From assembly GCA_030681475.1 (NCBI GenBank), contig JAUXWT010000071.1, positions 97,347 to 161,346 on the forward strand: a stretch of 64,000 bases of DNA. Direction: 5' to 3'. Position numbers and translations under genes: made by a program. The notes under the pieces were generated by a model. That model worked only from the letters and a program-made list of their open reading frames with translations. It had not been told where the DNA came from and did no database searches. This document shows positions 25,534 through 33,900 of this stretch, piece after piece; positions within the stretch are counted from its first letter, which is position 1, and every line of letters begins with the position of its first letter. This DNA comes from Bacteroidales bacterium. GTDB lineage: Bacteria > Bacteroidota > Bacteroidia > Bacteroidales > FEN-979.

Positions 25534-27381
25534 TTATTTTCCAATGCAGTACAAGTTCTTATCCCCCCTGATGATGATCCTGCCATCGGCGAAAGCCGGT
25601 GTGCATGATGATCCTTCGCCCAGCGGAGGCTGACTTACAACCTGATATTCCTGGCTTGCTTTGAAGATGTGCATTACACCGTTTTTATCCATAAGGAACA
25701 CCTTCCCCTCTGCCAGCATCGGTGAGGCAAAGACTGGTGTGCCCAACTCCTGCTCCCAGTATTTGGTTCCATTTTTTGAGTCATAGCAAACAACTGCTCC
25801 ATAACTCGTTACCAGAAACAAATATTTGCCGGTGGCCAGCGGACTGGGTATGTCGGACAGAAAATCAGTATCCTCCCATAATAGTTTAGGCGGGTCCCCG
25901 ATCTCGGTCGCAGAAAGTTTTGAAAAATCATTCACTGCGTACACCACACCGTCGGCATAGGCCACACTAGGACCAACCTCTCCCGAAATGCACGCCATCC
26001 GCCATAACTCCTTACCGCTTGCAGGGTTATAGGATGCAACCATGGGATCTGCCACCAGGATCAGTTCCGTCCTTTTCCCGGTATTGACGACCACAGGCGA
26101 TGCCCATGAAACTTTAACGTCGCGGTTTGTTTGCCAGACTGTCTCCCCGGTACTTCCCGAGAGGGCCATCACCTTACCGGAACCGCGCTGATCATATTGT
26201 ATGATCAACAAATCCTGGTACATGATCAATGACGAAGAATGTCCGTAATGATTTTGAGGCATCCCGAGATTTTTTGCCCACACCTGGTTCCCTTCCATAT
26301 CAAGAGCAAGGAGATCGCCATTAGCAAAAATCGCGTAAACCCTTCGTCCGTCGGTGGTCATTGTCGGGGCGCTGTAGCCGGTTTCACTAATGATCTTTGG
26401 CTCCTTTGATGGACTGCCGGGGATATTCAACACACTTTTTCGCCACAGTATCTTACCGGTTTGGAGATCAAAGCAGTATACCTCCCGCTTTGTTTCGTTG
26501 GCCCCGGTGAGAAAAACCCGCTCATTCCAGATGATTGGTGAATTGTATCCCGGCAAGGGGATCTCCGTTTTCCACTTGACATTTTTCCCGCTCTTCCCAT
26601 CCCAACTGACGGGAATGTTTTTTTGGAAGGCAATCCCATTCCCTCCCAGTCCCCTGAAGGATGGAAAATTTTGTGCAATCTCCTGCTGTGAAGGATAACC
26701 CCCTGTATTTATTAAGGTTGCAGGAGTGATCGTGTCCTGGTTACCTGCCGAATCCGAAACCCCCTCTCCCTTCATTATTTGCATTGTTTCCATTGCTTGC
26801 ATTGTTTTCATTGGTTGCATTCCAGTACGCTTCGTAGTGGAATCCACAGCGGTCGGCAGAAAGGCTTTCTCAAGCGCTTTACCGAGCTCACGGTGTGTCA
26901 GAAAAACCAGTAGAAATGAAAAGATGACGACAAAAATGCCGGTATAAATAATCCATGTCCGGTTGATCTTCCTGGTGATCCAGAAATCAGTTTTCCCTTC
27001 CACCGGAAATTCAGGCAATTTTTTACGAAGCAATTCGATACTTTTTTCACAAATGACCACAATTAAAAGGCTGAAAAAAAGAAGGTAACCCCCCATGCGG
27101 ATCTGCCACTGGCTGGTAAAGAATGCTTTACGGGCAAGGAGATCGATTTCCCTTATCTCATGGCGGAGTTGTTCATCTGCAGGATTGGCATGCATCCTGT
27201 CAACCATTACCTTCATTACCTGTAAGTTAAGCGGATCTGTGCGTTTGATCTGGATGAAATTAACCACGATGAGGACACACATAATGATGGCAAAAATTGC
27301 ACTGGCAATTGCAATATAATGCAACACGGATACTACATGCTGTCTCTTTTGTGTATGATCTGGTGAATATTGACTGTTCAT
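25534..27381 (-). CDS. Membrane-anchored PQQ-like beta-propeller protein
   Basis: 615 residues. The first 170 residues hold three membrane segments (about 20-44, 97-116, 142-162). A Met-rich linker (MQPMKTMQAMETMQIMKGEG) follows, then a PQQ/BamB-type propeller to the C-terminus, opening with FPSFRGLGGNGIAF and repeating patterns like VYCFDLQTGKILWRK. The propeller should face the periplasm. The linker is written by five copies of a 9-bp DNA repeat. It is the last gene of the seven-gene operon and overlaps the NosR-like gene by four bases (ATGA). No dehydrogenase active-site residues could be recognised. Confidence 0.85.
   Translation of the reverse strand: MNSQYSPDHTQKRQHVVSVLHYIAIASAIFAIIMCVLIVVNFIQIKRTDPLNLQVMKVMVDRMHANPADEQLRHEIREIDLLARKAFFTSQWQIRMGGYLLFFSLLIVVICEKSIELLRKKLPEFPVEGKTDFWITRKINRTWIIYTGIFVVIFSFLLVFLTHRELGKALEKAFLPTAVDSTTKRTGMQPMKTMQAMETMQIMKGEGVSDSAGNQDTITPATLINTGGYPSQQEIAQNFPSFRGLGGNGIAFQKNIPVSWDGKSGKNVKWKTEIPLPGYNSPIIWNERVFLTGANETKREVYCFDLQTGKILWRKSVLNIPGSPSKEPKIISETGYSAPTMTTDGRRVYAIFANGDLLALDMEGNQVWAKNLGMPQNHYGHSSSLIMYQDLLIIQYDQRGSGKVMALSGSTGETVWQTNRDVKVSWASPVVVNTGKRTELILVADPMVASYNPASGKELWRMACISGEVGPSVAYADGVVYAVNDFSKLSATEIGDPPKLLWEDTDFLSDIPSPLATGKYLFLVTSYGAVVCYDSKNGTKYWEQELGTPVFASPMLAEGKVFLMDKNGVMHIFKASQEYQVVSQPPLGEGSSCTPAFADGRIIIRGDKNLYCIGK
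26773..26817. repeat. Five copies of a 9-bp repeat (CATTGGTTG family) inside a CDS
   Basis: Units cattatttg, cattgtttc, cattgcttg, cattgtttt and cattggttg. In frame with the PQQ-like gene, where the coding strand reads as ATG-CAA type units and gives the Met-rich linker. Same family as 5535-5570 but in the other orientation relative to the coding strand. Confidence 0.85.
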
Positions 27382-28709
27382 GGCTTTAAAATTGGATCTC
27401 CGTTACGGTCAACCGGGCAAAAATCAACACACCTGGTGCAACTGAAACAGGCGCCTTTATTTGGGATGTAATCTGTTCTGTAAGTTGTAATCATCCGTGA
27501 AGCCAGGGTGATCCCGAACACAAGCCCCAGGAAACAACCCATGATCCAAGCGGCAATATAAAAATGCCTCAATATGAGGGATGCTTCAGAAAATAGTTGT
27601 GCCAAAGGTTTACCTGATGATCTGAAAGCGGTAATTTCAATGCTTTCAGGCGGATCTGTTTTGTGTACTGGGAGCAGCAATGCTTTGGAAAGTCTTACTT
27701 TTCCATTCACACATGCCAGTGTTTCATGCATTTTTGAACCTGTCCAGCCGCCCAAAATTGTAAAAAATGGTACCAGAAAACAAATCAGGATCAATTTCCG
27801 GATCGTCACAGTCCTGCTTTCCGGATTCTTATCAGTTACCGGCATATCTATGGCATCATAGGGACAGGATTCTTCACATAACCGGCACTGGATACAGTTT
27901 GATGGCGTAATCGTAATATGTTTCCACGAAAACCGGCTGATCCAGTTCAGCAATACGCCATACGGACACAGGAACCGGCAATAGGGGCGGGCAATAAAAA
28001 TTCCTGAGGCCAGCAGGGTGACGGCAAAAATGAACATCCCGAAGGATGCATCAAACCTGAATATTCCGACAAATGGGTCGTAACGGCAAATAATAAAGTC
28101 GGTCCGAGTCGCAGCATAAACGATGGCCAGTCCAAGGTAAATGTATGGGATCAGCCCCAACACGGTATTCAGGCGCGGGCCAAGTTTTTGAGGCTTGAAA
28201 GAGACCAGGTCCTGCATGACTCCGAACGGACAGACGCCTGCACAAAAAGTTCGGCCGAAAAAAAGCGTAAAGATCAACGGAAGCACAAAGAAGCCGATGA
28301 CTGTCAGGGGCAGGACATATGAATTGTCGAAAAGCGCCAAGGTCACGTTCTGTATGGCCCCAATTGAACAAATGCATCCCTGGCGGTAAAACCCAAAATA
28401 AGCCAGAGAGAGAACGGAAGCCCAGAACACCCCGGTCCGCGACCGTTTCTTCAATACAAGCCAGGTTACGACGCAAAGGGCGAGTGCCAGTACCAGAACA
28501 TCCACAATGGCCATCATTTCCGAACGGGCGGTTGGCTGCAGTGTTTCAGGATGGACATAACCCGTTTCGAATTCAGGCATCGGAAAACGCTGAACCGCGT
28601 GAACATCCAGGAACTGAAAAGTGAAGATGGTCAGTAAAAAGATGAATGCAATGCGATTGTTTATTTTACCGCGGAGCCGCAAAGCCGCAAAGTTGTGTTT
28701 CTCAATCAT
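27378..28709 (-). CDS. NosR/NapH-like polytopic membrane iron-sulfur protein
   Basis: 443 residues with about seven membrane helices. Membrane-edge cysteine motifs of the NosR/NapH type are GCICSIG (Cys112, 114), FCAGVCPFG (156, 160) and YCRFLCPYG (244, 248), plus ICRYDPFVGIF. A ferredoxin [4Fe-4S] motif lies at Cys272-282 and a second at Cys421-431 near the C-terminus. Such proteins pass electrons between the quinone pool or cytoplasm and periplasmic partners. The first residues (NFAALRLRGKI) are encoded by a CGCAAAG-type repeat and no other start codon is near. It starts four bases after the ferredoxin gene and ends overlapping the PQQ-like gene. Confidence 0.87.
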   Translation of the reverse strand: MIEKHNFAALRLRGKINNRIAFIFLLTIFTFQFLDVHAVQRFPMPEFETGYVHPETLQPTARSEMMAIVDVLVLALALCVVTWLVLKKRSRTGVFWASVLSLAYFGFYRQGCICSIGAIQNVTLALFDNSYVLPLTVIGFFVLPLIFTLFFGRTFCAGVCPFGVMQDLVSFKPQKLGPRLNTVLGLIPYIYLGLAIVYAATRTDFIICRYDPFVGIFRFDASFGMFIFAVTLLASGIFIARPYCRFLCPYGVLLNWISRFSWKHITITPSNCIQCRLCEESCPYDAIDMPVTDKNPESRTVTIRKLILICFLVPFFTILGGWTGSKMHETLACVNGKVRLSKALLLPVHKTDPPESIEITAFRSSGKPLAQLFSEASLILRHFYIAAWIMGCFLGLVFGITLASRMITTYRTDYIPNKGACFSCTRCVDFCPVDRNGDPILKP

Positions 28710-28740
28710 ATAATCAGCGTCTTTGCGTCTCTGCGGTTAT
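28668..28740. repeat. Inverted pair of GCCGCAAAG / CTTTGCGTCTCTGCGG repeats
   Basis: Copies ACCGCGGAGCCGCAAAG with GCCGCAAAG at 28668-28693 and the opposite-facing CGTCTTTGCGTCTCTGCGG at 28718-28736. They encode the start of the NosR-like protein and the end (ITAETQRR) of the ferredoxin. Confidence 0.7.
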
Positions 28741-29319
28741 GTTTTTATTTTCGTCTGCTATCTGTCTGAGAAGGTAGGGTTTGCCGGCCGGAACCTGGCT
28801 GAATGCATCTGCCGGACAACTCCTGGCAATCGAACATTGATTGCAATTAACGCACCGGTCATGCCTTACCTGCAACTGAAGCGATCCGTTGCCAAAAGAT
28901 CCGCAACCCTTCACACATTTGCCGCATCCGATGCATAACGGTTCATCAATGGTATATTCAAAAAATGGATCTTCAATAAATTTTCGCTTGATGGCATTGG
29001 TCGGGCAAAGCTGATTTTCGGCGCCGGTGGTCAGGGTTTTGGTTTCGGGTTTAAAGTAGCCACCGCATAAGTCGCAATACCCGCACATGACATACATATG
29101 AACACATTTGACTGCCGATGGGGTCATTACGCAGTTGGTGGCACACCGGCCGCACTGAACGCATTTTGCCGGATCAAGCTGCCACACCATCTGACCTGCA
29201 TGGTTCTTTTTTGCAACCAGCGCAGCCACCCCCCCGATCCCAACCAGAACGGAAGCCCTCATCCCGGTGGCAAGAAACCTTCGCCGGTTGATTTTTTTTC
29301 TATCTTCGGGTTTTTCCAT
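28714..29319 (-). CDS. Tat-signal polyferredoxin with four [4Fe-4S] motifs (NapG-like)
   Basis: 201 residues. A twin-arginine signal is seen in INRRRFLATGMRASVL, which suggests export in folded, cofactor-loaded form. Cysteine groups are 53/56/59/63, 72/79/82/85 with 105, 129/132/135/139 and 156/159/162/168, enough for four [4Fe-4S] clusters. The arrangement resembles the periplasmic NapG/TtrB-type electron carriers that partner NapH/NosR-type membrane proteins, one of which is the next gene. The last residues are repeat-derived. The start overlaps the end of the small Tat-signal gene by about 20 bases. Confidence 0.87.
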   Translation of the reverse strand: MEKPEDRKKINRRRFLATGMRASVLVGIGGVAALVAKKNHAGQMVWQLDPAKCVQCGRCATNCVMTPSAVKCVHMYVMCGYCDLCGGYFKPETKTLTTGAENQLCPTNAIKRKFIEDPFFEYTIDEPLCIGCGKCVKGCGSFGNGSLQLQVRHDRCVNCNQCSIARSCPADAFSQVPAGKPYLLRQIADENKNITAETQRR

Positions 29320-29539
29320 CGCTTGTATTTACTTTAGGCGACCTGGCTGCATCAAGCCGGTACCGATCCGCTTCAGGCAATTGACACCGGTTCGACAAAC
29401 CACAATTGTTGCAGGCAAAGTTTTTTTGACAATCCTCAGATTCACTCCATCGTCGTATCAACACGCCACTCAATACAGTGAGCGAGGTAAAAATACCCCC
29501 CCTGATCATGGTCTTAAAAAACGCTCTTCTGTTTTGCAT
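29300..29539 (-). CDS. Small Tat-signal protein with four cysteines, unknown function
   Basis: 79 residues. The N-terminus NRRAFFKTMIRGG matches a twin-arginine motif and is followed by a hydrophobic stretch to residue 28. The mature part has Cys37, 43, 46 and 52 in the spacing CxxxxxCxxCxxxxxC (CQKNFACNNCGLSNRC), then a charged tail. Four cysteines could hold one Fe-S cluster or a metal ion. It overlaps the downstream ferredoxin gene and starts 25 bases after the NHL gene ends, so it is part of the operon. I do not recognise a named family. Confidence 0.72.
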   Translation of the reverse strand: MQNRRAFFKTMIRGGIFTSLTVLSGVLIRRWSESEDCQKNFACNNCGLSNRCQLPEADRYRLDAARSPKVNTSDGKTRR

Positions 29540-29564
29540 ATCGAATTATTTCCTGATCCATGGT

Positions 29565-30539
29565 TTATTTTTCCGGCTTCTTTAATTCAAAAAACCTGAC
29601 CTGCTTTTTCTCCGGATCAAGCGCCAGAATCTGATCCTGTGAATTTACAGCAAGATCAAGTCCGCTTGTGCCTTCGATAAATGCATCAGGACCTGCTACC
29701 ACACTTTTAAAATCACCTTCAGGCCCATACACTTTGATTCGCTCGATCCCTTTTTCACTGGTAACAAAAGAGCCGTTTGAAAGCATGGCGAAGTTGGATG
29801 GATTGCAGCACCCGCAAAAACCTTCCATCGTCATAGAGGACGCTCCCCACGTTGTGATCAGATCACCATCAGAATTATACTTTTCGAAAAAATGACGCCC
29901 GGGATTCACAACCCAAAGATCACCGTCGTTGCCTATCCCAAGATCAAAATAGGGGCTTGGTATCACAAATCCGGGGATATTCCTCACAGGATCTTTTTCT
30001 CCGATCTTTTTTACCAGATTTCCCTCAAGGTCATACTGATAAACTACCTTACCACCCGCGTCGGCAATAAAAACATCGGAACCGGTTACCGCGATAGATG
30101 TGATTACAGCATCCTTTCCGCAGGACTTCCATCTCTTCATGTGTTTTCCAGTTTTATCATAGGTTTCAAGATGGTCCTGCATGCCGAGGTAAATCATGCC
30201 ATCCTGGTCCACATGAATACAATTGGCAGTTCCCGGAATTGTAAATTCAGACTCAAGTTTACCTGATGAATTGAATATTTCAACACCATTTTCACCGCAG
30301 ATGTAGATCCGGTCAGATTGATCGACGGCAATTCCATGTATTGTATGAAGTCCAGGTGTAAACTGATGGACTTCTGCATATAATATCTGAGAAGTGTCAC
30401 CAGATTTGAGTGAATTCAGGTCGTACGCGTAAGGATTTAATCTACTGTCAGGTTTGTTGAAAAACATATCCCAGGCCATGAATGAAATTCCCGCGAGTAA
30501 CAATATCAATGCTCCAAAAAGGATGAATTTTCTTTTCAT
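29565..30539 (-). CDS. NHL-repeat beta-propeller protein with Cys-rich loop
   Basis: 324 residues. One N-terminal membrane anchor (residues 4-25) precedes NHL-type blades (GIAVDQSDRIYICGENGVEIFN, then SIAVTGSDVFIADAGGKVVYQYD). A loop with GFCGCCNPSNFAM (Cys242, 244, 245) is unusual for a plain propeller and may bind a metal or contact an Fe-S partner. It lies one base downstream of the PQQ-like gene stop at 30541 and upstream of the Tat-signal proteins. Exported, function unknown. Confidence 0.82.
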   Translation of the reverse strand: MKRKFILFGALILLLAGISFMAWDMFFNKPDSRLNPYAYDLNSLKSGDTSQILYAEVHQFTPGLHTIHGIAVDQSDRIYICGENGVEIFNSSGKLESEFTIPGTANCIHVDQDGMIYLGMQDHLETYDKTGKHMKRWKSCGKDAVITSIAVTGSDVFIADAGGKVVYQYDLEGNLVKKIGEKDPVRNIPGFVIPSPYFDLGIGNDGDLWVVNPGRHFFEKYNSDGDLITTWGASSMTMEGFCGCCNPSNFAMLSNGSFVTSEKGIERIKVYGPEGDFKSVVAGPDAFIEGTSGLDLAVNSQDQILALDPEKKQVRFFELKKPEK

Positions 30540-30540
30540 T

Positions 30541-31971
30541 TTAATTGGCTTTAATATCCATACATACCATTTGTTTTGAATCCCGCATGATCAGATATCC
30601 ACCGGTGATAACGACCGGGCCCCAAGAATCCTGTCCGTCAATGATCCGGGCTTTGCCAAGTACCGTAAACTGCGAAGATGACAAATTGGCAATGGTCATC
30701 TCCCCGTCGTCGTTCAGGATAAAGAACTTCCCGTCAGCCAGGATGTAAGGCCCCAATCCGAACCGGTTGGTTTTTCCGCTGCTCATCACGACTGTTTTGC
30801 AGTCATCAGAACGGTAACAAGCGAACTGATTGCGCAATCCCCCTGCATCTTTGGGCAGAATACCAAACAAATATCCATTGTGATAAACCGGTGTTTGCTG
30901 CTCCGATGCAAGTCCTTCCTGTGGTTTGTATTTCTGAAGTACCTTCACATTAAATTTTCCATCCCGTGATGTTACCTTCAACAGCGCAGATCCCGCCCCA
31001 TAACCGGCAGTCAGAAATATTTTGCCGTCATCAAGCAACACCGGTGATGGCGCCACAACAGTTGGTGCAAACTCCTCTGTTTCCCACAAAACCTGGCCCC
31101 TGTCGGCGCCCGAGGCTGAGATTCCGCAAACACCGCCAATAGCAACATACACATACATTTTCTTTCCGTTAATTGTCATAGGCATGACCGAAGAATGTGA
31201 CATTTTCCATCCCTTCGGGTTGGGTGTTTCCCAGATTTTCTTCCCCGAACTGCAATCTACGGCAACAAGTAAAGCTTTACCCCCGGTAGCAATGATTGCT
31301 GTGTCGTTATCTAACAACGGACATTGACCGGTGTACCAGAAAGGGACTTCCGTGTTGTATTCCTTTTCAAGGTCAATACCCCACCGGAAATCGCCGTTCA
31401 TCCGGTCAACACACATCACCTGGCATTTTGGCCCGATGGTCAGCACAAATTTTGCATTCACCGCCGGCACTGTCCTTGAAAGGCCATGGTTGCGCTTGAG
31501 ATGGACCTGGTATCCGCGCCTCCATAATTCTTCACCCGTTGAAAGTTTGAAACAACGCAGTTGATCCGACTTCCCGGCTTCATCGTAATCGAGCAGATAG
31601 ATATTCCCGTCATATACGGCCGGTGCAGCATGTCCTTCGCCAAGTGTCATTTTCCAAAGGATTTTAGGCCCGATTTTCCCCCAACCGTCGATCAGCCTGA
31701 TCGATTCTTTATTGATATTGTCAAAATCCGGTCCCCTGAATCGTGTCCACCGGGTACCAGGGACATCAGTCGAAACCTTAAAAAATTTGAATTCAGATCC
31801 GATCAGCACCGGTTTCCGGGTGATTGCAGACCCTTTCGTCCTGTTATCCATCCCCGGAACTGAAATCGTGAAACTCTTTACCGGATTATAAAGAAACCAC
31901 CATGCCATCGTTCCAACGGCTGACACAATGAATAACAAAAGAAAAAAACCTGCCCGGTACTTCTTATACAT
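30541..31971 (-). CDS. PQQ-like beta-propeller protein, N-terminally anchored
   Basis: 476 residues with a membrane anchor or uncleaved signal (about residues 6-28) and a BamB/PQQ-type propeller beginning TRWTRFRGPDFDNINKES and WKMTLGEGHAAPAVYDGNIY. Repeats such as LRCFKLSTGEELWRRGYQ follow. It is the second gene of the operon and is separated from the NHL gene by a single base. A periplasmic role is likely; the ligand is unknown. Confidence 0.83.
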   Translation of the reverse strand: MYKKYRAGFFLLLFIVSAVGTMAWWFLYNPVKSFTISVPGMDNRTKGSAITRKPVLIGSEFKFFKVSTDVPGTRWTRFRGPDFDNINKESIRLIDGWGKIGPKILWKMTLGEGHAAPAVYDGNIYLLDYDEAGKSDQLRCFKLSTGEELWRRGYQVHLKRNHGLSRTVPAVNAKFVLTIGPKCQVMCVDRMNGDFRWGIDLEKEYNTEVPFWYTGQCPLLDNDTAIIATGGKALLVAVDCSSGKKIWETPNPKGWKMSHSSVMPMTINGKKMYVYVAIGGVCGISASGADRGQVLWETEEFAPTVVAPSPVLLDDGKIFLTAGYGAGSALLKVTSRDGKFNVKVLQKYKPQEGLASEQQTPVYHNGYLFGILPKDAGGLRNQFACYRSDDCKTVVMSSGKTNRFGLGPYILADGKFFILNDDGEMTIANLSSSQFTVLGKARIIDGQDSWGPVVITGGYLIMRDSKQMVCMDIKAN

Positions 31972-32090
31972 AGGTAGTTTACACTTTGTACAAAATGCTA
32001 AATTACTTGAAAAAAAGACAAGATACCCAGGTTATAAGGAATTCAAAACCAGTCTGAATAACCATGAGGTGTTGTTAACAAAAACAACAG

Positions 32091-33308
32091 TTACTTTTTC
32101 CGGAGATCATACGCCATCAGTGAGTTTCCATGCCGCACATACAAGCGGCCATTTCCGATTGAAATGTGTGCCCAATGCTGATCCGTACCATAGGGCACCT
32201 GGAATGAACTGATCTTTTTAAAGGAGTTGGCTAATGGTTCGGCAAGGACTATTTCACCGTTGTCGCCATATAAATAAAGCATGCCATCTGCAGAAATGAT
32301 GTTTCCCCTTCCGGTAATTTTTTCGGAGTACATGTTGGTACCTGTCTTCCAATCTAAACAATACCAGGCTTTACCAGAATCATCTGATCCATATATCTTT
32401 CCGTTAACGAGGACAACGCCGCCCATGCGGTTGTCGATATTGGTATTCCGCCACACTTCAGTTACGGAACTGCCATCGTCCGACAGTTTCAACATTACCC
32501 CTCCCTTTCCATACCCAGAAACGCAATAGAGATAACCCTCATGAAACAGCGGAGTATTGGCATGCACCGAATATTTATTAGGTTGATCATGGCTCCAGAG
32601 AAGCTTGCCGCTCGCCACATCAATTCCCAGGATCGAACTGGCGGTATGTGTGACCAGGATATGTTTATTTCCCAGTTTGATCAGTGCGGGAGATCCGTAC
32701 GCGCTTGTTTCGCCTTTCCCGCTGCATTTCCAGATCAACTTCCCGGTATTGGGATCAAGGGCAATAACATTGGCTTCCGGTGCGCCGACCGTGCAGAAAA
32801 GCTTGTTCCCGTCGATCAATAGATTTTCTGTGACCCCCCATTTAATGTTGGGTCCGTGGTAATCTTTCAGCACATCGACGCTCCAGATGAAGTCACCGTT
32901 AGCTGCATTTCGGCAAACAAGTTTCCCGAACCCGCTTAACAGGTAAATTTTTCCATCGTGGACGAGTGGGGTGCCCCTCACCCCCGGATAGCTTTCTGTC
33001 CATTCCTCTCCATAAGGTACTTTCCACACTAAATTCCCGGCAAGGTCAATGCAGAAAATATATCCAATCCCTTCGAGGATACCGGCGGTATATACCCGAT
33101 CACCGACCACTGCAGCCGAAGCGTGGCCTTCACCCAATCCGTCATAATGCCACAACAATTGCGGTCCGGCTTCCGGCCATATTTTTAAAAGTCCAGTTTC
33201 GTTGTAAATTCCATTACGGTCAGGGCCACGCCATTGTGCGGTTTCCTGGGCATATGCATGGATAAGTGTAATAAATGCCAGACTTAATACGGACAGGATG
33301 ATTTTCAT
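32091..33308 (-). CDS. PQQ-like beta-propeller protein, secreted
   Basis: 405 residues with a cleavable signal peptide (ending HAYAQ, residue 21) and a complete propeller. The opening WRGPDRNGIYNETGLLKIWP and the segment HYDGLGEGHASAAVVGDRVY match the 476-residue neighbour, so the two look like paralogues. It is the first gene of the operon, downstream of a probable promoter at 33332. The 119 bases to the next gene hold nothing recognisable. Confidence 0.83.
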   Translation of the reverse strand: MKIILSVLSLAFITLIHAYAQETAQWRGPDRNGIYNETGLLKIWPEAGPQLLWHYDGLGEGHASAAVVGDRVYTAGILEGIGYIFCIDLAGNLVWKVPYGEEWTESYPGVRGTPLVHDGKIYLLSGFGKLVCRNAANGDFIWSVDVLKDYHGPNIKWGVTENLLIDGNKLFCTVGAPEANVIALDPNTGKLIWKCSGKGETSAYGSPALIKLGNKHILVTHTASSILGIDVASGKLLWSHDQPNKYSVHANTPLFHEGYLYCVSGYGKGGVMLKLSDDGSSVTEVWRNTNIDNRMGGVVLVNGKIYGSDDSGKAWYCLDWKTGTNMYSEKITGRGNIISADGMLYLYGDNGEIVLAEPLANSFKKISSFQVPYGTDQHWAHISIGNGRLYVRHGNSLMAYDLRKK

Positions 33309-33331
33309 GGTCAGATTGTTATTAGAGCCTC

Positions 33332-33339
33332 CAAAAATA
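33332..33339 (-). promoter_or_regulatory. Probable -7 element of the propeller/Fe-S operon
   Basis: TATTTTTG on the minus strand, 24 bases upstream of the first gene of the operon. The upstream -33 element is not clear. Confidence 0.45.
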
Positions 33340-33366
33340 ATATAAATTAACCGATCCGGAAATGGA

Positions 33367-33398
33367 TTGTTATGAATTTTTGTTAATAACTATTTTTG
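33367..33398 (+). promoter_or_regulatory. Possible promoter of the AHSA1-like gene
   Basis: TTG, 21 bases, TATTTTTG on the plus strand, about 90 bases upstream of the ATG at 33490. Confidence 0.4.
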
Positions 33399-33489
33399 TA
33401 AAGTCAATGCTGCCTTTGAAATGATGTATAAATTGGTTGCATTAATAAAAAAACTTCACAGTCTTTATTGACAACAAATAAATATTAAA

Positions 33490-33870
33490 ATGAAAGACCT
33501 CAGAAAATATTACAGCATTCCTGCAACTGCTGAAGACATTTATATAGCCCTGACAAATCCGGTTACCATCCAGCTTTGGACCGGCGAACCCGCCGTCATG
33601 TCAACTGAGCCCGGATCGGAATTCTCTTTGTGGGATGGAAGTATCACCGGCAGAAACATTGAGTTTCAACCCGGTACAAAACTGGTACAGCAATGGTATT
33701 TCGGGGAACAACCCGAAGAATCGATCGTCACGATTATTTTACATCCAAAAGGAGAAGGTACTTCTGTGGAATTGATACACACCAATATTCCGGACGAAGA
33801 TTTTGATGATATTGCCGACGGATGGAACAACAGCTATTTTGGTTCGCTTCGTGAGTTTTACAGGGATTAA
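33490..33870 (+). CDS. AHSA1/SRPBCC (START-like) domain protein
   Basis: 126 residues forming one START-like hot-dog fold of the Aha1 C-terminal type: YYSIPATAEDIYIALTNP, IQLWTGEPAVMS, GTKLVQQWYFGE and DGWNNSYFGSLREFY. The family binds hydrophobic ligands or assists chaperones. The gene is single, with divergent and convergent neighbours. Ligand unknown. Confidence 0.88.
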   Translation: MKDLRKYYSIPATAEDIYIALTNPVTIQLWTGEPAVMSTEPGSEFSLWDGSITGRNIEFQPGTKLVQQWYFGEQPEESIVTIILHPKGEGTSVELIHTNIPDEDFDDIADGWNNSYFGSLREFYRD

Positions 33871-33900
33871 AGGTGCAATTTCAAATCCGAAACGCGAATT

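Noticed and set aside
25534-33308. Multihaem cytochrome or nitrate, nitrous-oxide or tetrathionate reductase operon
   Set aside because: No CxxCH motif, no molybdopterin-binding subunit and no NosZ-like copper sites were found.
25534-33308. PQQ-dependent alcohol dehydrogenases
   Set aside because: The propellers are of BamB/PQQ-repeat type. The adjacent-cysteine disulfide and catalytic Asp/Glu pattern of quinoprotein dehydrogenases could not be recognised, so PQQ binding is not claimed.
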